This document shows, piece by piece, positions 63,926 through 64,000 of a stretch of 64,000 nucleotides of DNA. The position numbers and the translations under genes were made by a program. The notes below the pieces were generated by a model that ran no database searches, was not told the DNA's origin, and worked only from the letters and a program-made list of their open reading frames with translations. The DNA is from UBA6926 sp045562535 (GTDB taxonomy: Bacteria > Chloroflexota > Dehalococcoidia > UBA6926): contig JBJKVP010000003.1 of assembly GCA_045562535.1 (NCBI GenBank), positions 321,774 through 385,773 of the forward strand, read 5' to 3'. The stretch's first letter is position 1. Each line of letters opens with the position of its first letter.

Positions 63926-64000
63926 AGTCTACTCCACTAACGTTTTCATAAAGGTCAAATATTGTAGTGTTTCTCTTTGGATTATCTATTGTTGCCTTAG

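Noticed and set aside
1..64000. CRISPR arrays, rRNA genes, insertion sequences
   Set aside because: No regularly spaced repeats, rRNA signatures, transposase motifs or terminal inverted repeats were seen by eye.

Overview
The window is AT-rich (estimated by eye at roughly 38-40% G+C), gene-dense bacterial DNA. It looks like a streamlined marine Chloroflexota genome of SAR202 type. Three things point there: a run of seven acyl-CoA dehydrogenase genes, a thiolase-like/DUF35 pair with SDRs, and several MFS carriers beside ordinary housekeeping genes; a Gram-positive-style LexA box GAAC-N4-GTTC upstream of lexA; and a remA-gmk pair. The taxon is an inference. No rRNA, CRISPR array, prophage or insertion sequence was seen. 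One tRNA, tRNA-Thr(CGT), is present.

Layout. 1-2.9 kb: two convergent MFS paralogs and a solo HicB-like gene. 2.9-8.8 kb: pheS and pheT, separated by two small genes, then moeA and a lone AsnC/Lrp ligand-binding domain. 9-20.4 kb: the acyl-CoA dehydrogenase cluster, interrupted by a PlsY-like gene and an MFS gene and closed by a strong bidirectional terminator. 20.5-32.5 kb: inositol-phosphatase-like gene, trpS, tRNA-Thr, a Cas4-like nuclease, two SDRs, trmL, a thiolase-like gene with two in-frame TGA codons next to its DUF35 partner, a cupin, upp, a PanE-like reductase and an Atg22-like MFS carrier.

32.5-43.3 kb: glycerophosphodiesterase, gmk-remA, aroA-tyrA, an M50 peptidase, PEP synthase, PlsC, metG and a polyprenyl diphosphate synthase. 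43.4-58.1 kb: rsmI, two tiny desulforedoxin-like genes, lexA, a thioesterase, the recO-enoyl-CoA hydratase-recR-ybaB-dnaX-ybeY run, a UbiA-family prenyltransferase, tlyA, ferredoxin, VIT-family, HNH, cvpA, cmk and an amidase with a small partner.

58.1-64 kb is accessory. It holds a 1175-residue nuclease/exonuclease/helicase with foreign-looking codon use, a lipoprotein with a degenerate M23-like domain, a 54-residue membrane protein, and a small Smr-domain ORF that lacks a normal start codon.

How the genes may work together: six dehydrogenases of about 400 residues keep a Glu at residue 250-255 (Phe-Glu-Arg) but lack the Arg-x-x-Phe-Gly FAD motif. The seventh, of 377 residues, has that motif but no Glu at the corresponding position. 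This is the pattern of the alpha2-beta2 dehydrogenases of sterol side-chain degradation, and it suggests one shared beta subunit serving several alpha subunits. The thiolase-like/DUF35 pair, enoyl-CoA hydratase and SDRs fit the same theme of degrading complex acyl-CoA substrates.
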